Source: Pleurotus djamor
Taxonomy: Eukaryota > Basidiomycota > Agaricomycetes > Agaricales > Pleurotaceae
Direction of reading: 5' to 3'
DNA: 64,000 nucleotides
Assembly (NCBI GenBank): GCA_029747585.1
Contig: JAPEVF010000069.1
Location: forward strand, 1-64,000
The number at the start of each line of letters is the position of its first letter. The stretch's first letter is position 1. This document shows, one piece after another, positions 10,550-20,797 of the stretch. A program made the position numbers and the translations under genes. The notes below the pieces were generated by a model. That model ran no database searches. It had not been told where the DNA came from and was given only the letters and a program-made list of their open reading frames with translations.

Positions 10550-11693
10550 TCAAAGGTGGGACTTTGTGGAACTCTTGCTGAAACGGTCAAACCAACCGAT
10601 GATATTTTGAGCTGACTGTTCCTTCGCCCATCCTAGAGTATGGAGGTATTCGTGAGTGACTCAGAGATATCGTGGTGACGTATGTTATCGTGAATGCTTA
10701 CGAGTATTCTCCACGTTCGGATCACCGCGCACCGCGAAGCCGTGGGCGACACCTGAAAATACTTGGAAGTGGTAAGTAGCCTTCAATCCAATCAAGATAT
10801 CCTCCGCGCGGCGACGTTTATCGAGTGGGAATGTGTGGTCGATTTCTGGTCACGAAGATGCCTTAGACGGGGAATGTGATTACATCGTGGATGCCCCAGC
10901 CTACCTGCACAGGAAAAGAAGAGCGGTTCTGCCAAAGGAGAATTAAACAAGCTTCGACAAGATTATCGAGAAAACATACTTTTGATGGCATTGAAATGAT
11001 CCTCGTTCAGTAAGGACGGATGTGCCACCGCGCCTGAAATAAGAGCCATGAGTCGAGAAGCATTTGTGGCAAGACAATGAACTGAGGCGTCACCTGAAGT
11101 AAGCCAATCACTACTGGCATCTTGGAAGACGTAGGGTGCGCCAAAGCAGTACCCAACTGAGTGGTACGTCACTCCAGTCACACCTATGGAAAAGGTATGA
11201 GTCTACGTGCACTTGATCACTAAGCAGGGTTTGAATTGAATTGACCGTATGTCTCTTTCACCGCTTGGATCCACTTTGGAAGGACCTCTTCAGTGTTGGC
11301 TCTAGCTTTTGCAAACCAAGCCGCGCGATCAAATCCTTCCTCCCCGTCGTGGTCTTGGACAGGATCACCAAGGAAGTAGTCAGGACCCAAGACAAGGTAC
11401 CCTGAAAAGATGGCAGAGTGAGTACGTTCCATGCTCCTTGATGGTCACAATGCGATCGACGCACCGTTGGAAGCAAAATAATCTTGAATCAGCTTGTTGT
11501 TAATGTACAGAGGGCTAAACACATCTGCGTAAAAGAGAATAATCTTGTCATAGGTGCCGTTGCCCTTCAGTGGAGCAGAGACGTATGTCTCAACTCCAGC
11601 TATAGTCACGATCTGTCCGACGGGGGTACCAACGTGCTGAACCGCGGTGAAGCAGTGATCTCCAAGGGGACCTGCGATGACTGCGGAGGCCAT
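10550..11693 (-). CDS. Dienelactone hydrolase family protein
   Basis: Seven exons (11465-11693, 11246-11401, 11094-11183, 10980-11033, 10905-10928, 10702-10845, 10550-10632) total 780 bases, 259 residues. The alpha/beta-hydrolase fold is shown by GYLVLGPDYF, the nucleophile elbow VGYCFGA (Cys as in dienelactone hydrolases), EIDHTFP with the catalytic Asp, and the His of GVAHGF. Exon 5 is a 24-base micro-exon encoding PLFFSCA, required to complete the fold. Fungal members hydrolyse dienelactones or related carboxyl esters in aromatic breakdown; the actual substrate is unknown. An upstream in-frame extension to 11912 exists but starts without family similarity, so MASAVIAG was chosen. Its 3' end is part of the tandem duplicated unit. 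Confidence 0.88.
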
Positions 11694-12096
11694 TCTCAAC
11701 GATGACGATGGGGGTGAAGATGAAAGGGAAAGATGGAGATATCGAGGGGTATGAGAAAGAGAACGGCCAAACGGTGTGCCGTGTCTTGGGGCTGACGCTG
11801 GAGATGCTTGGGAGCTGATGGTCTCATATCCCGTGATCCACCCGGTTCTGGCGCGATATACGATAAGCCTAGGATAGACTGGGAACCTCACTGCGAAGTT
11901 TCTGGAAAACATGACTTCTGTTCAAATATTCACACATGGTGGTGCAGGTGAGAGGACTTGGACGATTGTAAGCGCTGGAGACGCCAACGACCATGCTCAA
12001 TCTCATCACGCGTCCCCATCGCTTCCACCATTCTGCAACATGGCATTTCTGTAGGCGGTCGCTGGCACTCACAGCCCTCAGGCCAGTGAGTAAATC

Positions 12097-12828
12097 ATGG
12101 GCTTCAAGGTCGAAAGAATGCTTACAAGGGGTCTTCAGAGCCACAACAGAATCGCGTTCAGGTCCAAACCAGTTCTCGCGACCACAGTCCCGCGTTTTTC
12201 CAGCCTCAAAACTCGAAAATACGCGACAGAATCAACGCAGAATCCCAGCGATTCGGACCCCATACCTCCGGAACGATGGATTGAGGCCCTCGAAACTGTC
12301 GCCAACGCTGAATGGCTGGCCCATCGACCTCTGGACCCCAGCGACAGAATGCGGCGTGCCTACGCGCTTCTCATGCAGGTCATTTTATACTTGCATCGAC
12401 CACAACCCGAGGTCGAGCAGTATCTGGTCGTGAGTCCCATTCCCCATTGTCCAAGCTCCGCGATGCCCATCTAATGAGATTGAACGGTACAGGACTTCAT
12501 GCAAGCCGAAGTTGCACCAGAGTCAGAAATCCACCGCGCTCGAAAAGCTACAACCAGCGTTACGCGCGTCGTTCTCCAAGACCTCGCTTCTGTTCCCAGT
12601 AATCCTTTACATGCAGACAACCCTCAAGTTTTCGCGATTCTGGGGGCATTGATGCCGTTACATGACGTTTACCTCGACGGATTGAAGGAAAAAGAAGGGA
12701 TTATCCTTGACCTGCCAGAGTGGGCCGAATTTTGGGAAAAGGCCCAACCCATCCTGTTGGAGCTCGCCTTGAAGCTGGACGAAGCGGGCTTTGGCCTGGA
12801 CAAGCAAGAATGGGAGAAGGACCAGTGA
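12097..12828 (+). CDS. Conserved-looking unknown protein with a mitochondrial-type N-terminus
   Basis: Two exons, 12097-12429 and 12493-12828, joined in phase 0 by a GT-AG intron, 222 residues. I do not recognise the family. The first 45 residues are rich in Arg, Ser and Leu without acids (for example MLTRGLQSHNRI and LKTRKYATES), typical of a mitochondrial presequence. The remainder is helical and acidic with WIEALETVANAEW and a C-terminal WEKAQPILLELALKL. A second Met at 12118 would fit a presequence equally well. It is divergent from the hydrolase gene (403 bases between starts, nothing identified there) and convergent with Vps74. Confidence 0.65.
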
Positions 12829-13004
12829 TGTCCATGCACCCCATGTCTCCCTGTGGAATATAGGACCCACTTCCGAAATAGCCGAATTATAATTACTATC
12901 CATAACGAATGATCTGGAAATAAGAACTCTTGCGAAAGGAAGAGGAAACGAAAAGGAAAACATTATACGGAACGAATGAATGAATGGAGAGGAATTATAC
13001 CTGC

Positions 13005-14397
13005 TCAGAGTAAGGAATCCAATTTTGATAGAACCTCCAACACGCCTGCTACCAGTTCGAACCCAACATCCTCCTCTCCCGAGTGTTCCTTCCGTGCTTC
13101 TTGAAGCAGGCCCAGGATACTCTCTCGTCCACTGACATCTCCATTACTACCCGTGGCGATTCTCGATGCTTGCCGCCGCCTGGCTGCGGCGGTGGCGCCG
13201 TCGGTCGATGATCCACTCCCAAACGGCCACGTAGCAAATTCCGCGAGAATGTCGTCGCACCGCTGGAAAGCCGCCTCCCGTTCCTCATACGTCAAGCGAA
13301 CGAATGCGTTGTCCAGAACACTAGCAGCGTAGGCAGCTGTTACAAGGCAAACAGCGCGCGTCACTCTGCACTGTATGCCGTCCTTGTCGAGCGCCGTAGG
13401 GGGAACTGAGGACGTCGTTGCCGTAAGAAGGGATACGACGCGGACAATGATCGCTTCCTTCGTCCTGATATCAGCGACCGGATGTGTAGCCATATCGAAC
13501 AGCAAGAAGTTTCGCTTTTCTGTACGAAGGACGCCCTTGTCTACGAGGCCTTTTGCAAGGCGTTCTCGAACTTGCTTCAATTGATAACCGATCTTCATCA
13601 CATTCCATGTTTCCCCTGGATGTCTACACGGTCAATACCCCGAGCACGCTGACATTCAATACTCACCGCTCAACAAGTCAATCCAACTGTTAATGCTCAT
13701 TTTCTCCTCCGTAGCCTTCATCATTTTAAGCGTCTCGTCCAGTATAGTTTCGCCCGTTTGTCGATCGTCTATAACTTCAACGAGGCGTTCAGGAAGTGGT
13801 AGGCGTCGGCGGTTTGGGTCTTTGACGAGAGCAATGCGGCGTCGTAAAGCCAGCTCTATTAGTATGCAACCCCGGAGTGCATATGAGATGTTGTCGTTCC
13901 AGAATGAGAGATAGCCCTGAAAACACGCTCTCTGTGAGATATAACCATGAAAACAGGAGCAGGCGAGAAATGGAAATTGCAATTGCATGACGTAGCCATG
14001 AATCTGCTCTGAGTCCACGGCAGACGGGCGGGCATTTTGGCGCGTAAAGAGTGTCTGGCGGCGTAGGGTAGAGGGCGCTGAAAAGTATAATACGCACTTG
14101 CTTATCCTTGATACCAAGGAGCAGTATTTCTTCCATGATCGTTAACCGTGGCATCTTGCCGCCAACTCTGCTTTCATCATCATTGGCACCTTCTAGATCT
14201 CTCGGGTCGAACGCGACTTTGTTTCCTCCTTGGAATGCGGAACCAGCATGCGAGTTGGCGGGTATCCCGCCCGAACCGCTTCTGCTGATGTTGGGAGAGC
14301 CGTTATTGACGCTGCGATGGTCGTCATCGTCGTCAGCGGTCATTGATGAGGATGTTGCGCCGGCGACGCGACGCCTGGAGAGCCCTGAAGAAGCCAT
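13005..14397 (-). CDS. VPS74: Golgi phosphoprotein 3 / Vps74 homologue
   Basis: Three exons (14098-14397, 13667-13916, 13005-13615) give 386 residues. The GPP34 domain begins at [21 protein letters not shown] near residue 87 and runs to the end, with [50 protein letters not shown] and [12 protein letters not shown] all family hallmarks. Vps74/GOLPH3 binds PI4P at the Golgi and packages glycosyltransferases into COPI vesicles. About 85 N-terminal residues are Ser/Asp/Gly-rich and likely disordered. A longer C-terminal loop rich in Ala, Arg and Ser (near residue 330) is inserted relative to the yeast protein. The gene converges with the unknown gene at 12828 across 176 bases. Confidence 0.95.
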
Positions 14398-15432
14398 TGT
14401 TAGAGGAGGAAGTAAAGAACGACGGGTGTGAATGAGCAGAGAAGGTTTGGAGAAGGTTGGCTGCGCGGAAGCTATGCTCATCCTCCCAGCGCTAACAAAT
14501 TCGGCTCTTGGGCGCTTCTCAAGCTCAAGCTTTATGGTTGCCTTATGGTTGCTTTATGGTCGCCGAAATTCCTGTTGCTATCAACCTCAACACGAAAGCT
14601 CAGTGCGGTCTACTTTGCTGGCTACTTATTACTAACCAGAAGAGTCTGTTTGTGCGCTTCCTTTGAAGAGTACTTCGAACCCGAGACACACTGCTTTGGA
14701 CCAGTTGCTAGGTACCACCAGGATACGGCCTGTACATGGGCCAAACTGGAACTCATATGGGCCCTCTGGATGTGCATCAAAAATCACGACAAATAATACT
14801 ATGTGTGCCTGTCTGTTGCCGTCACATTGTCCTCTCTGGTGTGGCTTCAAGGTCCCAAGGAGCGGATCTGATATCTACAGCTTACGCTTGAGTTTCAGCT
14901 TGAGGAACATCGTTCTCCTCGCAGTGCCCTTGCGAAGCTCTGTGTTTGTCACCTCAGTGACACGCTGTCAATGTCAACTCTGTATGGACCTTGTGTCCAT
15001 GCTCCCGCTTGCTTGCTTCTTTGCGAGGACACGCGGTAAGTACATCTTGTCCATCGATTGTACCTGCAACAGCAATTCACCGTTAAATTCCAGTACTACA
15101 TTCAAAGCTGGTAGAAGATTATCTTACAAGGGCAATTCGGTTCCACAAAAAATCGTCAACTCTTAGCCACTTGCACGCTACCCGAAGCGTCTGCAAATAA
15201 TTCTTCCTCAAGTGGCCTGGGAGGTCACGTAAGGAAGTATGGATCGGTAGATTTCCATTTGACCTAATGACCTTCACCTTATTCTCACCATGATAAACGG
15301 GTCGTAAGTCAGTCAGCTGTTCCGCCTTGACCCACTCTCGTTTGTGATCTCACACCACAATTCCATTTATTCTAGGAACTCTGGTGAGAAACGACCTTGA
15401 GCGCTACGTCAAAGAAGCATCTGGCACTAGGC
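14398..15432. other. Non-coding gap between Vps74 and the lactonase-like gene
   Basis: About 1 kb between divergent genes. Open frames here (for example 14663-15166) have no family similarity, odd composition and no supporting splice sites. A short direct repeat of TTATGGTTGC-type units lies at 14531-14567. No RNA gene was recognised. Confidence 0.5.
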
Positions 15433-15439
15433 TTATAAA
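15433..15439 (+). promoter_or_regulatory. TATA-box-like element of the metallo-beta-lactamase gene
   Basis: TTATAAA sits 38 bases upstream of the start ATG at 15471, which fits a TATA box with a very short 5' leader. Position and match are the only evidence. Confidence 0.45.
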
Positions 15440-15470
15440 CGGCCTGAAGTAATGGGCGACGGTGTACAAG

Positions 15471-16358
15471 ATGGATCCATTACCACCCCCTACGGCAAAC
15501 CAAGCCTACTGTCATGTCTCCGCTCTCGAATCTGGGACTATCGAGCTTCCAGATAATATGTTTCTCACTCCTGCAGACCCAGACGCAGTGACCATCGCTC
15601 CTTCACTCTCCTTCCTCGTGCGACACTCAAGTCGTCCAGAAAATCTGGTCTTTGACTTGGGTATTCGCAGGGACTGGCAGAACAACCCTCCGAAGACCGT
15701 ACATTGGATCTCACATGGTCATATGGTCAGAGTCAAGCAAAATGTAGTGGAGTCGTTAGCCAAAGGCAGACTTTCACCTGAAGACATTGACTATGTTTGC
15801 CTCTCGCATTGTCACCACGACCATGTCGGCGACCCATCACATTTCCCCACGAGCAAGTTTCTGGTTGGGGCACAGGCAAAGGAGCTGTTCGTCCCCGGGT
15901 ATCCCACAGACCCGAATTCAGCATATCCCGATCAACTTCTCCCTGCTGACCGTACGGAATGGTTAGCTCCAGATAAATGGCCTTCCATCGGTCCCTTCCC
16001 ACATGCGCTTGACTTTTATGGCGATGGAAGCGTATATATTGTGGACGCCCCAGGGCATCTTCAAGGCCACCAAAACCTCCTCGTCCGTACGTCCCCCGAC
16101 GGGGCTTGGATCCTCCTAGTTGGTGATAGCGCGCACAACTGGCGCCTCATCACTGGGGACGCCAAGATTGTCATGCATTCTGGATGGACGTACGGTTGCG
16201 TTCATTTCGATCCAGAGCAAGCAGATGCTCATGTCGAGCGCATCCGACGCATGATGGAGATTCCAAGGGTGCGGGTGATGCTCGCCCATGATGAGCCTTG
16301 GTACAAGGGGAATGTTGATGGCCCTTCGTTTTGGCCCGGCGAAATACCATCACTTTGA
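15471..16358 (+). CDS. Metallo-beta-lactamase fold hydrolase, N-acyl homoserine lactonase-like
   Basis: A single-exon gene, 295 residues, unusual among the intron-rich neighbours. The metal-binding motif SHCHHDHVGD (HxHxDH, His113 to His118) is followed by the APGHLQGH histidine, the VGDSAHN aspartate and a late LAHDEPWY histidine, in the order expected for a two-metal centre. Overall arrangement resembles AHL-lactonase/ quinolone-type MBL hydrolases. The reaction is probably hydrolysis of a lactone or ester; quorum-quenching activity is possible but not shown. The start chosen is the first ATG, preceded by a TATA-like element. The lack of introns could point to retroposition or to transfer from a bacterium; composition alone does not decide. 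Confidence 0.85.
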   Translation: MDPLPPPTANQAYCHVSALESGTIELPDNMFLTPADPDAVTIAPSLSFLVRHSSRPENLVFDLGIRRDWQNNPPKTVHWISHGHMVRVKQNVVESLAKGRLSPEDIDYVCLSHCHHDHVGDPSHFPTSKFLVGAQAKELFVPGYPTDPNSAYPDQLLPADRTEWLAPDKWPSIGPFPHALDFYGDGSVYIVDAPGHLQGHQNLLVRTSPDGAWILLVGDSAHNWRLITGDAKIVMHSGWTYGCVHFDPEQADAHVERIRRMMEIPRVRVMLAHDEPWYKGNVDGPSFWPGEIPSL

Positions 16359-16463
16359 TTTAGGGTATAGGAGTCAGGGGATGCTAAATACCACGTGATA
16401 TGATTAATCTTTGAAATTTTGATCACTGTTTCTTCAACGCTTCCTTCATCTTGAACTTGAGTC

Positions 16464-18539
16464 ATGACTCGACGCTCAAATTACGAAAAGCAGCTGCAAG
16501 AAGACCTGCAGAAAAAGTTCCTGGAAGTGACCGTGCAGAACAAACTCCTTACCGTCGATGAAGCGATGAAGCAAGTGCAAGCCGAAGTGCTCGCGAACAA
16601 TCCCTATGTTCCCCCTGCAGACGGCAAATGTCCTATTGGCAAGCTTCCTAACGAGATTCTTGGACACATATTCTTCTTGGGCACTCTCTTCGAAGACGAT
16701 GATAGCGACGACGAAGACGATGAAGACGAATCCTTGGATGGGACTTCATCAGACGGTGATATCGACCTGGCAGACGGATGGGAAACAACCAGTGAAGGAT
16801 CGACCGACCACCCTATTGATTTGGATGTGGAGATTGTCGATGAGGACGCGTCCGAAGACGATGTCTCCATGGACGACGATTCTAGCTCCTCATCGTCGTG
16901 CACGACAGAGCCCGCCGACGTTCCATTCCAAGTGCTAGTCTCGCACGTATCCCGTCTATGGAGAAATGTTGCACTGTCTACTCCGTCACTCTGGACAAGG
17001 ATTTCATTTGGGCACGAGGATGCGCCGTTTGACCGATGCAAGGTTTGGATCGAGCGTTCTGGGAGTCTCCCTCTTGATATCGAACTTGACTTGTGCCGAT
17101 TCAAAGACTTTGACGAGGAAAAATTCAAGGAGGGTGGTGAGTATGAAATAACGATGAATGAGAATGGGGATGTCATAATGACGGGCGCGAACAATGTCAA
17201 CACGCTCCTCCCTATGGATAGCGACGGCGATTATGTCCCTCCGGACGACCCGGACGACCCAGACGATGTCGGCTCCGACGTCCCAAGTGAAGACGACTCC
17301 TACTACACTGAAAGCGACGTCAACACCATGCTGGACATTATATGTCCCCACTCTCGGCGGTGGAGGCAATTCGCCGTCGAAGCCTCGCGATATTCCCAGA
17401 TACACTTGATAATGACCCGTCTCGAGACATTGCCCTCCGCAGAATCTCTCGAAGTCCTGGATCTTCGTCACCCCGACGAGGATCCTGAAGAGGACGACAC
17501 GTTCTACCCCCCATCCTTACGCTTACCGTTCTTTGTTCCCTTCCACGGGCAAGCACCCCATCTAAAGCAGATATGTCTGTGGGGTGTCCACATCGCGTGG
17601 GATCAATTCAACCTCGCAGAGGGTGATCTGTCACCACAACCTCGGTCAACAACTCTGCTCTTAGAATCACCCAAGGAATTGAGAGATCTGCAGCTCGCTT
17701 TCCATGCCAATGACGTTCGACCCTCTTACGCTGCATTTGCCACAATGGTCGAAAGCGCCACGCATCTAACCAAATTGACACTATCTGCATCCGGTCCCAC
17801 AGCGCCGTCGAGTGACTGGGTCATCGCGGGTGCACCCCCAACAAAACTATCCATGCCCCATCTAAAAGTCCTTGACCTACGTTATCATGATCCACAATAC
17901 GCCAGTGACCTTGTGAAGATTCTGGACGTACCGGCCCTCAAGGAACTTACCCTAGATTACGACTCGATGGATTATACCGAATTTGTCAAGGTCCTCGCGG
18001 GCGAACAGTCAGGCAATAATACCACTGCCACATCCTCTTCCAAGAAAAGGCGAAGCATCCTTAACGGCCTTGAATTCCTCAAAATCTCTTCTTTACCCTG
18101 TGATAACGCTCGAATCGAACACCTCCTAGGAGAACTAGGAAACGTCCAGCACCTCCTTCTCAAGTGTGCCACAGATGAAGTCACAGATATATTTCAAAGA
18201 TTAGAAAAGCCTATCCATCCATCAAACCCAGACGTCTTCTTCTGTCCGTCCCTGAAGATCCTTTCCACCACCGACATCACAGAACGAGAAATGAAGGCGA
18301 TGGTCAAGGCACGCAAGGACGCCGGGATGCCATTACGCAAGGTTCGATTATGCTTACCTGACCAGACGCCGGACGACCTCTGCTTGAAGTGGTTGAAGGA
18401 AAATCTGCCAGAAGGGTATGAATACTTTGAGGATAGTGATTCGGAGGATGACGGCATGATCGAGCTGAGCGACGACGACGACGGCTTCGGTGGTGATCTT
18501 GATTTCGATGTTGATGAAGATGACCCAGACTGGGAATAA
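16464..18539 (+). CDS. Large acidic F-box protein with a split F-box
   Basis: A single exon, 691 residues. The F-box starts at residue 57 with IGKLPNEILGHIF and resumes at about 155 with PFQVLVSHVSRLWRNVA and LSTPSLWTRI; between them lies a roughly 75-residue Asp/Glu/Ser insert (77-150). The following region has leucine-rich-repeat-like strands (LEVLDLRHP, LKVLDLRYHD, LEFLKISSLP), so substrate recognition by LRRs is likely. A second acidic segment near 255-290 and an acidic C-terminal tail (from about 655) are present. Its role would be an SCF substrate adaptor; the target is unknown. The start is the first ATG after an in-frame stop. It lies 105 bases downstream of the lactonase-like gene in the same direction. 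Confidence 0.85.
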   Translation: MTRRSNYEKQLQEDLQKKFLEVTVQNKLLTVDEAMKQVQAEVLANNPYVPPADGKCPIGKLPNEILGHIFFLGTLFEDDDSDDEDDEDESLDGTSSDGDIDLADGWETTSEGSTDHPIDLDVEIVDEDASEDDVSMDDDSSSSSSCTTEPADVPFQVLVSHVSRLWRNVALSTPSLWTRISFGHEDAPFDRCKVWIERSGSLPLDIELDLCRFKDFDEEKFKEGGEYEITMNENGDVIMTGANNVNTLLPMDSDGDYVPPDDPDDPDDVGSDVPSEDDSYYTESDVNTMLDIICPHSRRWRQFAVEASRYSQIHLIMTRLETLPSAESLEVLDLRHPDEDPEEDDTFYPPSLRLPFFVPFHGQAPHLKQICLWGVHIAWDQFNLAEGDLSPQPRSTTLLLESPKELRDLQLAFHANDVRPSYAAFATMVESATHLTKLTLSASGPTAPSSDWVIAGAPPTKLSMPHLKVLDLRYHDPQYASDLVKILDVPALKELTLDYDSMDYTEFVKVLAGEQSGNNTTATSSSKKRRSILNGLEFLKISSLPCDNARIEHLLGELGNVQHLLLKCATDEVTDIFQRLEKPIHPSNPDVFFCPSLKILSTTDITEREMKAMVKARKDAGMPLRKVRLCLPDQTPDDLCLKWLKENLPEGYEYFEDSDSEDDGMIELSDDDDGFGGDLDFDVDEDDPDWE

Positions 18540-19493
18540 AATCCAAAAGGTATAACTACTCTGTTATTCGTGTTCGGTTGTCTCCCTGTTGTCTCCCTGA
18601 AGCTAATTTACTGCTTCTGTGTAGGTGCTTTGTTGAATAGACTGCCAAGGCCCTTCGGATACCACATACATCCCTGTAATGATACTACGATGCACTAGTA
18701 CGCAACGCCTGGNATCCCGATTTCCGTGACGAATAGCCTACGTGACTTCTGCGTACGCGTTGAGCTCCGATCTTGTCAGTTTCTACAACTGAGTGCCGGT
18801 GGCTGATATGGGTTCACTGGTGGATTGAGCAAAGCGTTAGCACGAAAACGAGCATTGGACGTAGATCACCATCAGCTTGGGTTGGGGCAGATTGAAGTAA
18901 CGGTTTCAATCTGCAGCCGTTCATCCAGTTGCGCCTGTGTCAAGTTTACGGCGTCGCGACCCGATTCTCTGGTGCGACGACGACCATTGAATTCTTGGAT
19001 TTCTGGTTCCATCCATCATTGATGGCGCCTTAGTCGGGGGGCGGTGTCTTATTCTGACATGGGCCTGAGAGAGTCGCTGTTGGTTTGGGGGGTCGTAGAA
19101 GTACTTTTCTCGACCTCCCGAGATGGGCGAAGACGAAGAGCGATAACCATCCGCCATCGGTGGCGTCTTTGAAGGTGGTGTCTCCTTGGCGTTGGCATCT
19201 GTCCCTATTTTTGTGGCGTGTGTTATTCCAGGGGCCATCTACCGAACAAAGGGGACATCGTAGCATTTGGCGACCGAGGATTGAGGTGATCTTTCCACCT
19301 TGCAAGTTTGGGAGAAATTGAGGACATAAAAGTCGAAATAAATGGCAGTTCGGAGCCAGAAATGTCGACGTCGTTGACTCGCTATGGGCTAGTGACGCCA
19401 CCAAGGTGCTTGAATTCCAAACAGAAAGTACTGTGTGCGCGAGTGTACGGCACGTCGTCATTTGACTATAGTGGGGCTTGGTACAATTGATCC
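18540..19493. other. Non-coding gap between the F-box gene and the SDR gene
   Basis: Nearly 1 kb with only unconvincing frames on both strands and one N at 18713. No RNA gene, repeat or mobile element was recognised. Confidence 0.5.
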
Positions 19494-19500
19494 GTATAAA
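19494..19500 (+). promoter_or_regulatory. TATA-box-like element of the SDR gene at 19540
   Basis: TATAAAA lies 40 bases before the ATG at 19540, the usual distance for a short-leader fungal gene. It is called on match and position only. Confidence 0.45.
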
Positions 19501-19539
19501 ATCTCGGAAGTAAATGCCCATGAACCCCATCCCCCACCC

Positions 19540-20704
19540 ATGGTTTCCGACTCCAGTGCTTCAACATCAACTCGTGTGGCTATCGTGACAGGCGCTCCCG
19601 ATGGCATTGGCAGGGCAGTCGCCATTCGCCTCGCGCAAGATGGTCTTGACGTCGTCTTGAGCGGACGAGAGCCCAGGATGGACAAGCTTAATGGTGTTGC
19701 TGCGGAAATCCGAAAGTCTTGCCCCGAACGACGCGTAGAAATCATCACTGCTGACGTGACATCTCAGAGTGATATTGACAACCTCGTTCTCCAAACCAAA
19801 GAACGCTTGGGCAGCGTCGACGTGGTAAGTAAGCGTTCTCAGTAAGCGTGATGGAGGGAGGACTTACTTGAGATGCTTAGATGGTCGCCAATGCTGGTAC
19901 TTTCGGAAGTACCTCAGTGCTCAATTGTAAGCTGCATCGCAAAATTTATGGCAAGTATATGTACTGATGTCCTTTTCACAGCAACGGTCCAGCAATTTGA
20001 TGAGATATTTGATGTCAACTTCCATGGAGTGCTCTATTGCTTTCAGGCTGCAGCCAAGGTCATGGTTGAGCAAAACAGAGGTGGTCGTTTGATAGGTGGG
20101 TGAAGATGCAGCGTGTCCTTGCATGTAAGACTTAACTTGGTCCCTCAGCGGCATCTTCAATCGCTGGGAAGAAGGGTAATGCTTGCATTTTCTTTTGATA
20201 TTAATTTCGTTGACAGAAAAATACCAGGTCTTCCAAAGGTTGCTGGATATTGTGCCTCAAAGGCTGCAGTGCGTGCACTGACTCAGTCCGCTGGTATGTT
20301 GCCATGAGTATCCTCCCTTGTCCACCAATGACATTTGCGTAGCGGCCGAACTAGGAGGATATGGCATCACCGTGAATGGATATGCCCCAGGGGTCGTTGA
20401 CACACCACTCCGTGAGTTCTCCGTATAAAACAACACGTACCGTCTGTAGTTAACTCAACGCCGTAGTACGGAGAAGTGGGGAAGAGTCTGCAGCAAACGA
20501 AGGAGCGACGATCGAGCAGGTACTCGCCGGAGCTGCAATAAAAAGAATCGGTCATCCTGACGACGTTGCTAACGTGGTCTCCTTCCTGGCATCTGAGAAG
20601 TCATCTTACATCACTGGTTCGTTCCATGTAAGCTGTATTACAGAGATACTGAACTTCATTCAGGTCAAACGATATCCATTGACGGGGGGATGTGGTTTGA
20701 CTAG
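19540..20704 (+). CDS. Short-chain dehydrogenase/reductase (3-oxoacyl-reductase/diacetyl-reductase-like)
   Basis: Eight exons (19540-19824, 19881-19926, 19982-20095, 20149-20175, 20228-20293, 20343-20411, 20467-20616, 20664-20704) total 798 bases, 265 residues. Classical SDR motifs: cofactor site VTGAPDGIG near residue 17, ANAG (VANAGTFG), catalytic Ser in ASSIAG, YCASK (YxxxK), PGVV, and the C-terminal GQTISIDGGMWF typical of FabG/acetoin-reductase-like enzymes. The short exon at 20149 requires acceptor ACCAG before 20228 to preserve the catalytic frame. It is cytosolic and probably NAD(P)H dependent; the substrate is unknown. It is not closely related to the tandem SDR pair at 6.8-10 kb. 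It converges with phospholipase D, 93 bases apart. Confidence 0.88.
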
Positions 20705-20797
20705 CAGCTTTAAACCACGGGCACTAGGGTAATTGTGGAATTATTAGGTATAGGGTAGGGGCACTGTTGATAGGAGGATAAGATAGGACTCGGGGTG

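Larger units (their letters stand above)
6800..10665. repeat. Tandem duplication, two units of about 1.9 kb (about 6800-8690 and 8695-10665)
   Basis: Each unit holds one SDR gene plus its upstream region. Similarity extends well beyond the coding parts: upstream of the second gene, matching stretches such as GGAAGGCCGACTCGG (near 8238 and 10209) and ATGCTGCGGTTTCTGGG (near 8477 and 10437) occur in the same order. The second unit ends in the true last exon of the dienelactone hydrolase gene; the first unit ends in a decayed copy of that exon. Both units start at an equivalent point just past the SDR stop codon. Confidence 0.85.

Noticed and set aside
11694..11912. N-terminal extension of the dienelactone hydrolase
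   Set aside because: The family begins at MASAVIAG; the extension is Ser/Pro/Arg-rich without similarity, and is probably the leader.
14663..15166. Long plus-strand open frame between Vps74 and the lactonase-like gene
   Set aside because: No family similarity, Cys/Arg/Ser-rich composition typical of random frames, no plausible promoter or splicing.
15462..15470. Earlier start for the lactonase-like gene
   Set aside because: That codon is GTG; the first ATG is at 15471 and fits the TATA element.
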